Source: an uncultured Flavihumibacter sp. | GTDB taxonomy: Bacteria > Bacteroidota > Bacteroidia > Chitinophagales > Chitinophagaceae | DNA: 64,000 nt | NCBI GenBank assembly: GCA_902168105.1 | Contig: CABHOY010000030.1 | Span: forward strand, 307,219 to 371,218 | Direction: 5' to 3' | Shown: positions 10,008 to 17,622 of the stretch, piece by piece | Layout of the letters: every line of letters starts with the position of its first letter | Numbering within the stretch: position 1 is the first letter of the stretch | Notes under the pieces: model-generated | The model's input: the letters and a program-made list of their open reading frames with translations, nothing else | Database searches by the model: none | What the model was told of the DNA's origin: nothing | Made by a program: the position numbers and the translations under genes

Positions 10008-10394
10008 TTAGGGTAATACTTTAGATATCAAAAGATCAAGATCTAACCGTGCAGCTACACCAGCAGATAAAGAATACCTGTCTTTAATATATCCGGAACT
10101 GTTATACGCTATATAAACCGTTTGCTGTTCATCCTCCCAGGCTATCACCTTCAGCGGCAGATCGAGCGAAGCCATAGGGTTTTCGACCATTACCTGTCCC
10201 CCGGCTGCGGGGTTACCGAATAACAAAAACTCTAAAGGAGGAATCACCAGTCCGACCTTTTGCAGCTCCTGTTGCTGATCTATTCTGGCATATATAGTGA
10301 CATTATGTTGTTCCAGCGCGACCTGTAAGTGGTCTATCGTTTCCTTTACGGAATATTGGCTTTTGCGGGTGGTAACTCCTGTGGGGGTGGTCAT
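10008..10394 (-). CDS. DUF302 domain protein
   Basis: 128 residues, the usual size of a single DUF302 domain. Family marks are the N-terminal SVKETIDHLQ helix, the central LEFLLFGNPAAGG segment and the ASLDLPLKVIAWED strand, then VYIAYNSSGYI. No signal peptide or membrane segment, so it should be cytoplasmic. DUF302 proteins have no settled biochemical role, though they often occur near redox or stress genes. It lies 41 bp downstream of the first Crp/Fnr gene on the same strand and is probably co-transcribed with it from the operator promoter near 11108. Confidence 0.87.
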   Translation of the reverse strand: MTTPTGVTTRKSQYSVKETIDHLQVALEQHNVTIYARIDQQQELQKVGLVIPPLEFLLFGNPAAGGQVMVENPMASLDLPLKVIAWEDEQQTVYIAYNSSGYIKDRYSLSAGVAARLDLDLLISKVLP

Positions 10395-10435
10395 GACAAT
10401 ACTTTGAAATTGTAAAATACGAAATCGCTTAATAT

Positions 10436-11050
10436 TTATAAGAGACGCGGGGTTTTGCTACTATTATCCCGTATCGCCTTTGAACGGACCGTATTGAAAA
10501 ACTCAGGCGTGAAACCCAGGTAGCTGGCGATGTGCTTTTGCGGGATGCGCATGTCCAGTTCCGGATATTTTGCCCTGAAATAATTATACCGTTCACAACC
10601 ACTCATCGACAACAACTGTATCTGTTTGAGGTGGACCGTTGCAAGGGAATTCTGATATGAGATGCGGAAAAAGCGTTCAAGCCCTGGCACATCTTTCAAA
10701 AAGCATTCTAATGCCATGTTGGATATATGCACTAACTCGCAGTCTTCCAGCGCAACGATATTACAAAGTGCCGGAGCGTTAAATGTCCTGCTGTAAATAT
10801 CGGATACCCAGTAACCCTCTATTGCGAAGTAAGTGTTATGCTCCACTCCTTTCTCGTCAATGTAATAGGTCCTTAAACAGCCTTTATTTACAAAATATTC
10901 ATGGCGGCCATCATCTCCCGCGCGTACCAGTAATTCCTTACGCTTTAGCGTCTTAATGCTTAATAAAGAGCAGAGTCTCGTTTCCTCTGACTCAGAAAGT
11001 TGTGCATGTCGGCGTATGGTCGAAAGAAAACGTTCAAAATCCATATTCAA
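10436..11050 (-). CDS. Crp/Fnr family transcriptional regulator (first paralog)
   Basis: 204 residues. About 20-120 form a cyclic-nucleotide-binding beta roll (ELLVRAGDDGRHEYFVNKGC, then YYIDEKGVEHNTYFAIEGYW). The long helix follows at about 120-140, and the DNA-binding end carries RIPQKHIASYLGFTPEFFNTV, a winged-HTH pattern with recognition helix TPEFFNTVRSK. There is no N-terminal cysteine cluster for an iron-sulfur centre, so an Fnr-type oxygen sensor is unlikely. It is about half identical by eye to the regulator at 14440-15063, and the recognition helices are nearly the same. Upstream lies palindrome 11097-11120, 46 bp from the ATG, so autoregulation is likely. Confidence 0.9.
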   Translation of the reverse strand: MNMDFERFLSTIRRHAQLSESEETRLCSLLSIKTLKRKELLVRAGDDGRHEYFVNKGCLRTYYIDEKGVEHNTYFAIEGYWVSDIYSRTFNAPALCNIVALEDCELVHISNMALECFLKDVPGLERFFRISYQNSLATVHLKQIQLLSMSGCERYNYFRAKYPELDMRIPQKHIASYLGFTPEFFNTVRSKAIRDNSSKTPRLL

Positions 11051-11096
11051 GCAGCTTTATTGGGTTACAATAAAGTTCATGATCTTGAACAACATA

Positions 11097-11120
11097 AAAA
11101 ATTAAGGTACCTTAATTTTT
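11097..11120. promoter_or_regulatory. Palindromic operator upstream of the first Crp/Fnr gene
   Basis: A perfect 24-bp palindrome with core TTAAGGTACCTTAA flanked by A and T runs, centred at 11108.5. It fits TTAAG-N4-CTTAA, the same shape found at 13578, 13641 and 15101. The minus-strand -7-like element here is weaker (ACTTTATTG, about 11076-11068) and shifted by about 4 nt from the spacing of the other sites. The architecture resembles the FNR site (TTGAT-N4-ATCAA) with different half-sites. Confidence 0.7.
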
Positions 11121-11219
11121 CTGTGACGACATATTTCTTATCCACTAAGTGTGAAGTAATTAACCGGAAGAAGGTTAAAGCGGTCACCAGGTTGGCAGCC
11201 GCTTTAATTTGCCAGCCAC

Positions 11220-11984
11220 TTATGCTGACACAACAGGAACACCACTGATAAACAATAAGTGACAATCGGTATAGGCCCTTAAAACAACTTGAGCATCTTC
11301 AGCAGATAAACCTATGGCGACTGTTTCATGGCCATCCATTGAAAAGCTTTCAGAAGAAGCTTCTACATGAAGTGAGCCTGATAGCAGGTAGATAGTACCA
11401 TTCCAGCCAGCTGGCAGCAGATGTGCGAAAGTTTTACCTGCAGCTATATTGAGATCCAGAAAGGTAATATTTTCCGGTGTCGGTGTTTCGTTCACCATGC
11501 CTGCTGCCGATCCTAATACCACTTTCACTTTAACACCATCGGCTTCTTTCTGTGGCATTTGTCCGGCCGGGATCAAAATACTTCTTGGCGGCAGATTACG
11601 TGTTTCGGCAGGGATCTCCAGGAACAACTGGAGGCCGTGAATGTTCGTATTTGCGGTTTCGGGATATTCATGGTGTGTCACGCCACTACCGGCCCAGGTC
11701 CATAGCAAACTACCGGTAGTGATCGTTAGGTCCGTTCCGATGGAATCCTGATTATGATACGGTGCGGAATCATCAAACAGATAACTCAGTGCCGACATGT
11801 GACGATGCTGATGCGGGCCAAATACGTCGCTACTGAGGCGAAAATCGTCAAAGCCCATGATCGGGCTTAATAACCCCGCGTATTCAGTTCTGTTAGCTCT
11901 AAAAGCGGAAAAAGATGCATTTCCTGTTTGGGCAAGCTCCACGATCCTTGATCTCTTGAGATCAGATAACATTACATTAAGCAT
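11220..11984 (-). CDS. Pirin family protein
   Basis: 254 residues, bicupin. The N-terminal cupin has the pirin metal site: FGPHQHRHMSAL with His58 and His60, then AGSGVTHHEYPE with His104 and Glu106, spaced as in the family. The second cupin (about 140-250) is less conserved, as usual. Pirins are iron-binding; some have quercetinase activity and others act as redox-dependent cofactors. It lies 43 bp after the frameshifted porin gene on the same strand and is probably read from the porin promoter with operator 13578-13591. Substrate unknown. Confidence 0.88.
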   Translation of the reverse strand: MLNVMLSDLKRSRIVELAQTGNASFSAFRANRTEYAGLLSPIMGFDDFRLSSDVFGPHQHRHMSALSYLFDDSAPYHNQDSIGTDLTITTGSLLWTWAGSGVTHHEYPETANTNIHGLQLFLEIPAETRNLPPRSILIPAGQMPQKEADGVKVKVVLGSAAGMVNETPTPENITFLDLNIAAGKTFAHLLPAGWNGTIYLLSGSLHVEASSESFSMDGHETVAIGLSAEDAQVVLRAYTDCHLLFISGVPVVSA

Positions 11985-12027
11985 ATTTGTAGTTATTAGG
12001 TGATATGATAAATGATGATCTGTTCAT

Positions 12028-13457
12028 TTAAAAATGCAGGGTCGCGTTTAACCCGGTATACCATATGTTATGTGCTGTTACCGGAATCGCTTTCAAAAAA
12101 GCGCCCCGCTGATAATAGGTCCCGATAGCTGTAAGCCTGAACCTTGCACTATGCTGATAGCCTGTCAGCAGTTCGAACATTTGCCCTACAGAACGTTCCT
12201 TGTTCGATGCTGGTAAGAAATATCCGCCACCAGGACCGTAGATCCCATCGCCCGAGGATGTTCTCCAAAACCGGTAATAACCACCTGTCACATTAACCTG
12301 TGTGCAGGGCTGTATCCCCGTTCTCAGGTGCATGAGAATAAGGTTTGCGGCGCCTGCGTTATCAATAAATCCGTAGTAAATGGCTTTGGGGTAGATCGGG
12401 TTAAATGTTTGCAGTGAAGGTCCTGAAGCGTTCTTATCACCACTTGAAACGGCTGACTGCAACGAAACATTAGGTTTGAGCCCCTTGCTGGAAAACTGGT
12501 AACCCAATGTTTGTGTTAACTTCCAGGCAGTGATATTGCTCCCATTGAATTTACCGAGTTGGAGGTCTCCTTCCGTATACGCCGACCATCCATTCTTATC
12601 GAAAGTCAGGCCCGTACCGATCGTATTCCTTTTCTCCTCACCGGCGCCCTGTGTAAACGTAGCTGTGCGCCTGTCCGTAAAAGATAAAACAGGTCTATTT
12701 TACGAAGCCAGGACCCTCTATAGGTATGAGTGAACCAGGCCCCTGCTATCTTCTGGGAAGGATCGATCTGATCATCAAAAAAACCTTCATTTGTCGTTAC
12801 CAATTCCATAGCAAAAACATCCAGTTTGTCATTCCCTCTTTCGATAATGGCTTTCCCTCCAACAAATGAACGATGAACATTTGCATCTCGAATATCAAGC
12901 AGACTGCCTACACCGTAATGCAGTACCTGCTCGCCGATCCTAAACTTGAGCACCGTCTGATCTCCTGTTTCGGTGGCATATTCAGCAAACAGCTCTGTCA
13001 GCGCCAGTTTATTAACATCCTGAACCGGTCTTGGCCCGCCATTCCGGTCACTCTGGAAACTTGACTCAAGTTCTCCAAACACCCTGAAGTGTTTGTTATA
13101 GCGAACATCAGCATGTAATAAGATCCGATGCAACAGGTAACCATTATTATCCTGCGGCCCGATCCCCCAGAGATAATTATTGAACCGCTCATATACCTCC
13201 CTTAAAGAGCCTCCAAGACTGACAAAGCCTTTGTTGTTATGTATAGGAATATGTCCCAGCCGCGAGAACACATCATTAGGTTTACCGGCATCTTCACTTT
13301 TAAGCGCTGGCCAATACTCTTCAGCGGCATCAGGCATATAACCGGTCCCTACTGAATCCTTCGTCTGAGAAAACGCATGATCGGTTAATCCAAATACGAA
13401 GATCAGCAACAGGGATAACGCCCGGAGGCTTTTGTGTAATTGTACATTAATATTCAT
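12028..13457 (-). pseudogene. Alginate-export-type outer-membrane porin, broken by a frameshift
   Basis: The first part (from ATG 13457; signal peptide MNINVQLHKS to HAFSQ) reads SLGGSLREVYERFNNYLWG and RVFGELESSFQSDRNG, typical of the alginate export porin family. The frame breaks in a tract of four A on the plus strand (12686-12689). The other frame continues directly as TDRRTATFTQGAGEEKRNTI, GLTFDKNGW and on to the barrel end WYTGLNATLHF. Adding one base to the tract gives 1431 nt, exactly 477 codons, so a single missing base explains everything. It may be a true mutation or a homopolymer sequencing error. Without the shift it would be a 476-residue barrel for uptake or export of small acidic or sugar-like molecules. 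An upstream in-frame ATG exists at 13478, but 13457 gives the better signal peptide. Confidence 0.85.
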
Positions 13458-13577
13458 ATCGGTATGTGGTATTGCCACGGCTTGCTTGATAATCGGATCG
13501 CAGATATTATTTGTGGTCAGGCGTCACAGGGCGTTCAGCTTATAGTGCAAAAGTCAGCTTTTAGCAAAAGACGGAGA

Positions 13578-13591
13578 TTAAGATTTCTTAA
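13578..13591 (-). promoter_or_regulatory. Operator for the porin-pirin unit
   Basis: TTAAGATTTCTTAA: perfect 5-bp half-sites, in fact 6 bp each (TTAAGA/TCTTAA), around TT. Centre 13584.5. On the minus strand ACTTTTG ends at 13548, exactly 36.5 nt from the centre, as at the other sites. If the transcript starts a few bases after that G, the operator centre falls near -40. Confidence 0.65.
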
Positions 13592-13640
13592 GTTTTAGAA
13601 AGGAGAAAAGAATAATTGCCGATGGACCCAAAGTGTGGAG

Positions 13641-13662
13641 AAAAATAAGATATCTTAATTTT
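13641..13662 (+). promoter_or_regulatory. Operator for the cysteine hydrolase gene
   Basis: Core TAAGATATCTTA is a perfect palindrome centred at 13651.5, flanked by A and T runs; the outer T of the left half-site is A (13645), the only mismatch to TTAAG-N4-CTTAA. Downstream GAGTTTTG ends at 13688, again 36.5 nt from the centre. The hydrolase ATG is at 13735. Confidence 0.65.
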
Positions 13663-13734
13663 TTTAGCCTGAAGAAAGAAGAGTTTTGTTGTGTTGAAAA
13701 TTGAAACTTAAATCATCACATAAATCAAAACAAG

Positions 13735-14340
13735 ATGAACACACAACCTTCAAAGCTTACTGCAGACAATTCACTGGTAATTCTGATCGACCACCAGCCA
13801 GGCTTATTAATGAACTGCAAAACTATCGAGCCGTTAACTATTAAGAACAATGTTGTTGCTTTTGCAAATGCCTTAAAGGTGTTGAATGTTCCTACTATTG
13901 TTACTATGCAAAGTCTTGGTGGTTTTGGTCCGATCAATAAAGATCTGGCTGATGCACTGCCTGACGTAAAACACGTAGACAGAACCATTATTGATGTTTG
14001 GCAGGAGCCGACTATCCGGAAAATGATCGAGGAATCAGGCAAGACCCACATTATCCTCGGTGGTATCACATTAGAGGTATGCGCTATGTTCCCGTCACTC
14101 TCACTGCGTGAAGCCGGTTACCAGGTTTATACTGTGATGGATATTTCAGGCAGCCAGAGCGCAGACATCGAAAGATGGGCTTTACAACGCCTGGTACAGG
14201 CCGGTGCAATTCCTGTAAGTTTTACAGCCGTATTAATGGAAATGCTGGCAGACAACTCACGTCCTGAAGCTGGCGGCGTTTACGGTGCATTAAGCGCAAG
14301 CTGGGGCCTGCCTACTTTCCTGGCTGAATATAACAAGTGA
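13735..14340 (+). CDS. Cysteine hydrolase of the isochorismatase/YcaC family
   Basis: 201 residues, the size of the YcaC subgroup. Asp19 in LVILIDHQPG and Cys116 in GGITLEVCAMFPSLS occupy the catalytic aspartate and nucleophile positions; the non-proline cis-peptide region GGIT is also present. The HVDRTIIDVW segment is where the third active-site residue sits. Members hydrolyse amides or related bonds, but the substrate of YcaC-like proteins is generally unknown. Cytoplasmic, no signal peptide. It is monocistronic: operator site 13641-13662 lies upstream and a terminator at 14384-14419 follows. It is divergent from the porin. Confidence 0.9.
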   Translation: MNTQPSKLTADNSLVILIDHQPGLLMNCKTIEPLTIKNNVVAFANALKVLNVPTIVTMQSLGGFGPINKDLADALPDVKHVDRTIIDVWQEPTIRKMIEESGKTHIILGGITLEVCAMFPSLSLREAGYQVYTVMDISGSQSADIERWALQRLVQAGAIPVSFTAVLMEMLADNSRPEAGGVYGALSASWGLPTFLAEYNK

Positions 14341-14383
14341 TCATGCCCTCTCTCTAATTGTGCTACATAAAGCATCCTAAAAC

Positions 14384-14419
14384 GAAAGCCGTCTCATAAG
14401 CGATTATGGGACGGCTTTC
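14384..14419. terminator. Terminator between the cysteine hydrolase and second Crp/Fnr genes
   Basis: Arms 14384-14399 and 14404-14419 pair over 16 bp with one G-T pair, around loop GCGA. The genes converge here, so it may serve both strands. The stem contains GTCTCATAA, also seen at 22335-22377. Confidence 0.75.
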
Positions 14420-14439
14420 CGGACTACACTCAATTCTGT

Positions 14440-15063
14440 TTACGCTTTCGGACTGGTTGTTTTCCGTTTCGAGCGTAACACTTTTGCATGTACAGTATTA
14501 AAAAACTCAGGAGTTAAACCCAAAAAGGTAGCTATATGTTTTTGCGGAATACGGTCTGCCAGTTTAGGAAACCGTTCTCTGAAATGAACGTAGCGTTCCT
14601 CTGCACTCATGTATAACATCTGAAGGTTCTTAAGATGCTGGTTCACCAGGGAACGTTCATAAGAAAGTCTGAAGAACCGTTCAAGCTTGGGTACTTCTTC
14701 CATAAATCCCTCCAATGCCTGATGACTTATCTTTACCAGTTCTGAATTTTCCAGCGCTACTATATTACAATAAGTAGGGGCCATCTGCGTACGGCTATAC
14801 AGGTCCGATATCCACCAATCCTCTATTGCAAAATACAGGTTATGCTCAAGCCCTTTCTTATCTACATAATATTCTCTGAGGCAACCTTTGTTAACAAAAA
14901 ATTCATCTGTACAAACATCCCCTTCCCGCAGGAGAAATTCTTTTCTTTTTAATTTTTTGATCGTCAGCAATGAGCAAAAAGCATCTTCCTGATCCGGCGT
15001 CATCAGCACGTAGCGCCTTATATTCTGTAAGATATTATCGTATTGCATTTCTGGATTATTCAT
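14440..15063 (-). CDS. Crp/Fnr family transcriptional regulator (second paralog)
   Basis: 207 residues with the same architecture as the regulator at 10436-11050: beta-roll sensor (FLLREGDVCTDEFFVNKGCL, YYVDKKGLEHNLYFAIEDWW) and winged HTH with RIPQKHIATFLGLTPEFFNTV. The recognition helix differs from the first paralog at only a few positions, so both should bind the same palindrome. No iron-sulfur cysteine cluster. The start at 15063 would leave a leader of only about 9 nt from the predicted promoter; Met6 at 15048 lines up with the start of the paralog and may be the true start. It shares operator 15101-15124 with the divergent hydrolase gene. Confidence 0.9.
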   Translation of the reverse strand: MNNPEMQYDNILQNIRRYVLMTPDQEDAFCSLLTIKKLKRKEFLLREGDVCTDEFFVNKGCLREYYVDKKGLEHNLYFAIEDWWISDLYSRTQMAPTYCNIVALENSELVKISHQALEGFMEEVPKLERFFRLSYERSLVNQHLKNLQMLYMSAEERYVHFRERFPKLADRIPQKHIATFLGLTPEFFNTVHAKVLRSKRKTTSPKA

Positions 15064-15100
15064 AACTAAAAGTTACAAATGTTAGCCTGGAACTTTTGTT

Positions 15101-15124
15101 AAAAATTAAGATTTCTTAATTTTT
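15101..15124. promoter_or_regulatory. Shared operator between the second Crp/Fnr gene and the alpha/beta hydrolase operon
   Basis: Arms 15101-15111 and 15114-15124 are perfect 11-bp complements (core TTAAGATTTCTTAA), centre 15112.5. On both strands a TTTG element ends exactly 36.5 nt away: plus ACTTTTG with G at 15149, minus ACATTTG with G at 15076. One bound dimer could therefore control both directions. Confidence 0.72.
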
Positions 15125-15170
15125 TTCATAGCCATATCTAAGACTTTTGTGTCATAAAAGTTTGACACCA

Positions 15171-16007
15171 ATGAACAAATTGAAGGAAGAACGTAAAGGC
15201 TTTGAAACTATTGGCAACAGCTATGCTGTTGCAGATAACATCACCCGCAGAAACCTGAATATTGCAGGCGTTCCATGCGCATGGTTTTCGCCGGCCGACG
15301 CTCCGGAAGACGATATCGTATTTTTTATTCATGGCGGAGGATTTATCTACGGTTCCATCAATTCACACGCTCCTATGGTAAGCCACATCGCCCGGAAGTT
15401 GAACCGCAGAGTGTTGATGATCGACTATCGTCTGGCTCCTGAAAATCCGTTCCCGGCAGGTATTGACGATTGCGTGACCGTCATCAATGCGGTACAGGAT
15501 GAAAATATCTGCGTTAAATTCAGCATCATTGGTGATAGTGCAGGTGGTAATATTACTATGGCGACGCAGCTCAAGCTTAAGGCGCTAAACCGCCCGCCGG
15601 CAAAATATACAATAGTCATTTCCCCCTGGGTCGATCTCGGATGTATCAACCCAAGTTATAACCGAAATAAAAAGGCAGACACCGTATTATCGCAAGCATA
15701 CTTACAGCAATGTGCAAGAGCATATGCCCCGGGCCAGGACCTTTCGATCCCTATGTTGTCACCCGTTAACGGCGACTTCCGGGGGTTGGGGCCAGTGCTG
15801 ATATTATGCGGTACTTCCGAAATTTTGGAAGATGACTCCGTTAACCTTCAAAAACGCTTACTGGAATGTAATGTGCAGGCGGATTTAATGTTGTTTAAAG
15901 GTGAATTACATGTCTGGCCTTTCATGGACATCAGCAGTAAAGCTTCGCAAGAGGCATTAAGTAATATGGCAGACTTTGCGGCGAAGTCCGGGTTAGTCAA
16001 AATTTGA
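15171..16007 (+). CDS. Alpha/beta hydrolase of the hormone-sensitive-lipase family
   Basis: 278 residues from the ATG at 15171 (an upstream TTG at 15147 would lie at the predicted transcript start). Oxyanion motif HGGG at 54-57, nucleophile elbow GDSAGG at 121-126 (Ser123), acidic residue Glu217 in SEILEDD, and His247 in GELHVWP complete the triad. DYRLAPENPFPAG is the usual HSL-family loop. It should hydrolyse small esters in the cytoplasm. The GMC oxidoreductase starts 25 bp after its stop, so the two form an operon controlled by operator 15101-15124. Confidence 0.9.
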   Translation: MNKLKEERKGFETIGNSYAVADNITRRNLNIAGVPCAWFSPADAPEDDIVFFIHGGGFIYGSINSHAPMVSHIARKLNRRVLMIDYRLAPENPFPAGIDDCVTVINAVQDENICVKFSIIGDSAGGNITMATQLKLKALNRPPAKYTIVISPWVDLGCINPSYNRNKKADTVLSQAYLQQCARAYAPGQDLSIPMLSPVNGDFRGLGPVLILCGTSEILEDDSVNLQKRLLECNVQADLMLFKGELHVWPFMDISSKASQEALSNMADFAAKSGLVKI

Positions 16008-16032
16008 TCAACGTATACAAACCGAAAAATTT

Positions 16033-17547
16033 ATGGAAAACAATTCAGCATTGCTATACGATGTGATCATCGTTGGTGGAGGATCGGCCGGAGCGGCTAT
16101 GGCGAGTCGTCTTTCAGAGGACAACTCAAGGAATGTTTTATTATTAGAGGGAGGGAAAGCCTATGCTCCTGACGCTTATCCGGAAGTGATCGCAAAGGCG
16201 GACCACGTGACCGGCGATGCACAGCATGACTGGGGATATTTCGGAGACACGGGTATTGCCGGCCGTAAAATACATGCTTTCCGTGGCAAGGTGCTTGGAG
16301 GCAGTTCGGGTGTTAACGCAGCGGTAGCTATCCGGGCACGCAAGGCAGATTTTGATAAATGGGTAAAGCTTGGTTTAAATAACTGGGCATGGGAAAAGGT
16401 GATTGAAACCTACAAATTGCTTGAGCATACTGCCGATGGCCAGGACTCGATACGCGGACGTAAAGGTTTGTTCCCTATCCGGCAGGTCCCTTCTGAAGAA
16501 CTGACACCTGCACTGCGCGCCTTCGTGGCCGGTACTGTAAACGAGGGGTTTAATCGTGTGGAAGATTTTAATGGTTATGAACAGGATGGTGTGAGCCCAT
16601 ATCCACTTAATGTATTACATGGCGTTCGCCAAAATACAGGGATGACTTACCTCAACGCCGATGTTCGTAAACGGCCGAACCTCACCATTATAGGCGAACA
16701 AACAATTGATCGTGTACTTATTGAAAAGAAGCGCGCATACGGTGTCATTACTGCGAATGGCAGTGAATATCGTGGAAGAGAGATCATCCTTTCAGCCGGT
16801 GCATTTGGCAGTCCGGCAATTCTGATGCGTTCAGGTATCGGCCCGAAAGATGATCTGCAGGCACTTGGCATTGATGTTGTCAAAGACCTTCCTGTTGGTA
16901 AAAAGCTGTACGAACACCCTTTTTACTACAACGTATACGAATTAAAGAAAGAGGCCAACGCCATGAGCCCTGCAGCAGGAGCAATTCTATGGACACGCAG
17001 TAAGGATGCACCAGAGGGAGAACTTGACATCCATGTTTCCGCGACCCATCTTTTTGATCCTGCACTGACTGAAACCGGTGGCGCCATTGTATTAGCTTGT
17101 GCTGTTACTACTCCTGAATCTACAGGTTTTGTCAGCCTGAAAAGTACTGACCCTCTTGATGCACCGACCATTGTATATAATATGCTTAAAGCACCGTCAG
17201 ATCTGAACCGAATGGTGGAAGCTGTGAAGATATCCAGAAGCATCGGTCTTGATGCCTTATTCGGGTCGGTAAAACAGCGTGAAATGTTCCCGGGTGAGTC
17301 AGTCAATAACGATGTCGAGTTAACAAAGGCCATATGCGAGCAGATTGACGGTTATCAGCATCCTACATCCACTGTCCCAATGGGACTGGAAAACGATCCT
17401 TCCGCAGTAGTGGATGGATGGGGAAGCGTATACGGTATCCAGGGGTTACGTGTTATTGACGCTTCAATTATGCCGGTTATAGTTTCGGCACCTCCTAATG
17501 TGACTGCCGTTATGATGGCTGAGCATATCTTCAGAAGCATCTACTGA
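16033..17547 (+). CDS. GMC-family FAD-dependent oxidoreductase
   Basis: 504 residues, choline-dehydrogenase-like size. FAD-binding GGGSAG at 15-20 followed by the acidic LLLEGGK, GMC signature 1 around KVLGGSSGVNAAVAIR, signature 2 around SAGAFGSPAILMRSGIGP, and the C-terminal active-site pair His443 (YQHPTST) and Asn489 (PPNVTAV). Such enzymes oxidise primary alcohols or related substrates. The choline-type signature alone does not fix the substrate. It is second in the operon with the alpha/beta hydrolase, so an ester may be hydrolysed and the alcohol then oxidised; that is inference. Confidence 0.92.
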   Translation: MENNSALLYDVIIVGGGSAGAAMASRLSEDNSRNVLLLEGGKAYAPDAYPEVIAKADHVTGDAQHDWGYFGDTGIAGRKIHAFRGKVLGGSSGVNAAVAIRARKADFDKWVKLGLNNWAWEKVIETYKLLEHTADGQDSIRGRKGLFPIRQVPSEELTPALRAFVAGTVNEGFNRVEDFNGYEQDGVSPYPLNVLHGVRQNTGMTYLNADVRKRPNLTIIGEQTIDRVLIEKKRAYGVITANGSEYRGREIILSAGAFGSPAILMRSGIGPKDDLQALGIDVVKDLPVGKKLYEHPFYYNVYELKKEANAMSPAAGAILWTRSKDAPEGELDIHVSATHLFDPALTETGGAIVLACAVTTPESTGFVSLKSTDPLDAPTIVYNMLKAPSDLNRMVEAVKISRSIGLDALFGSVKQREMFPGESVNNDVELTKAICEQIDGYQHPTSTVPMGLENDPSAVVDGWGSVYGIQGLRVIDASIMPVIVSAPPNVTAVMMAEHIFRSIY

Positions 17548-17566
17548 TCATCACACCGTCTAATAA

Positions 17567-17603
17567 AAAAAGGACAGCCGGTTATAAAACTGCTGTCCTT
17601 TTT
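17567..17603. terminator. Terminator between the GMC oxidoreductase and SGNH genes
   Basis: 12-bp arms (AAAAAGGACAGC at 17567-17578 and its complement at 17592-17603) around a 13-nt loop, with A and T runs on each side. The flanking genes converge, so it can act on both strands. Confidence 0.78.
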
Positions 17604-17622
17604 ATATCCGCTATGGTACAAT

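Larger units (their letters stand above)
13458..13734. promoter_or_regulatory. Divergent promoter region with two operator palindromes
   Basis: This stretch separates the porin (minus) from the cysteine hydrolase (plus). It holds two TTAAG-N4-CTTAA-type sites. Each has a TTTTG element 36.5 nt from its centre on one side only: site 13584.5 toward the porin (minus strand, G at 13548) and site 13651.5 toward the hydrolase (plus strand, G at 13688). So each gene appears to have its own site. Confidence 0.65.

Noticed and set aside
12606..13478. Two separate short porin genes
   Set aside because: The second half has no signal peptide or proper start, and one added base joins both into one family-length gene.
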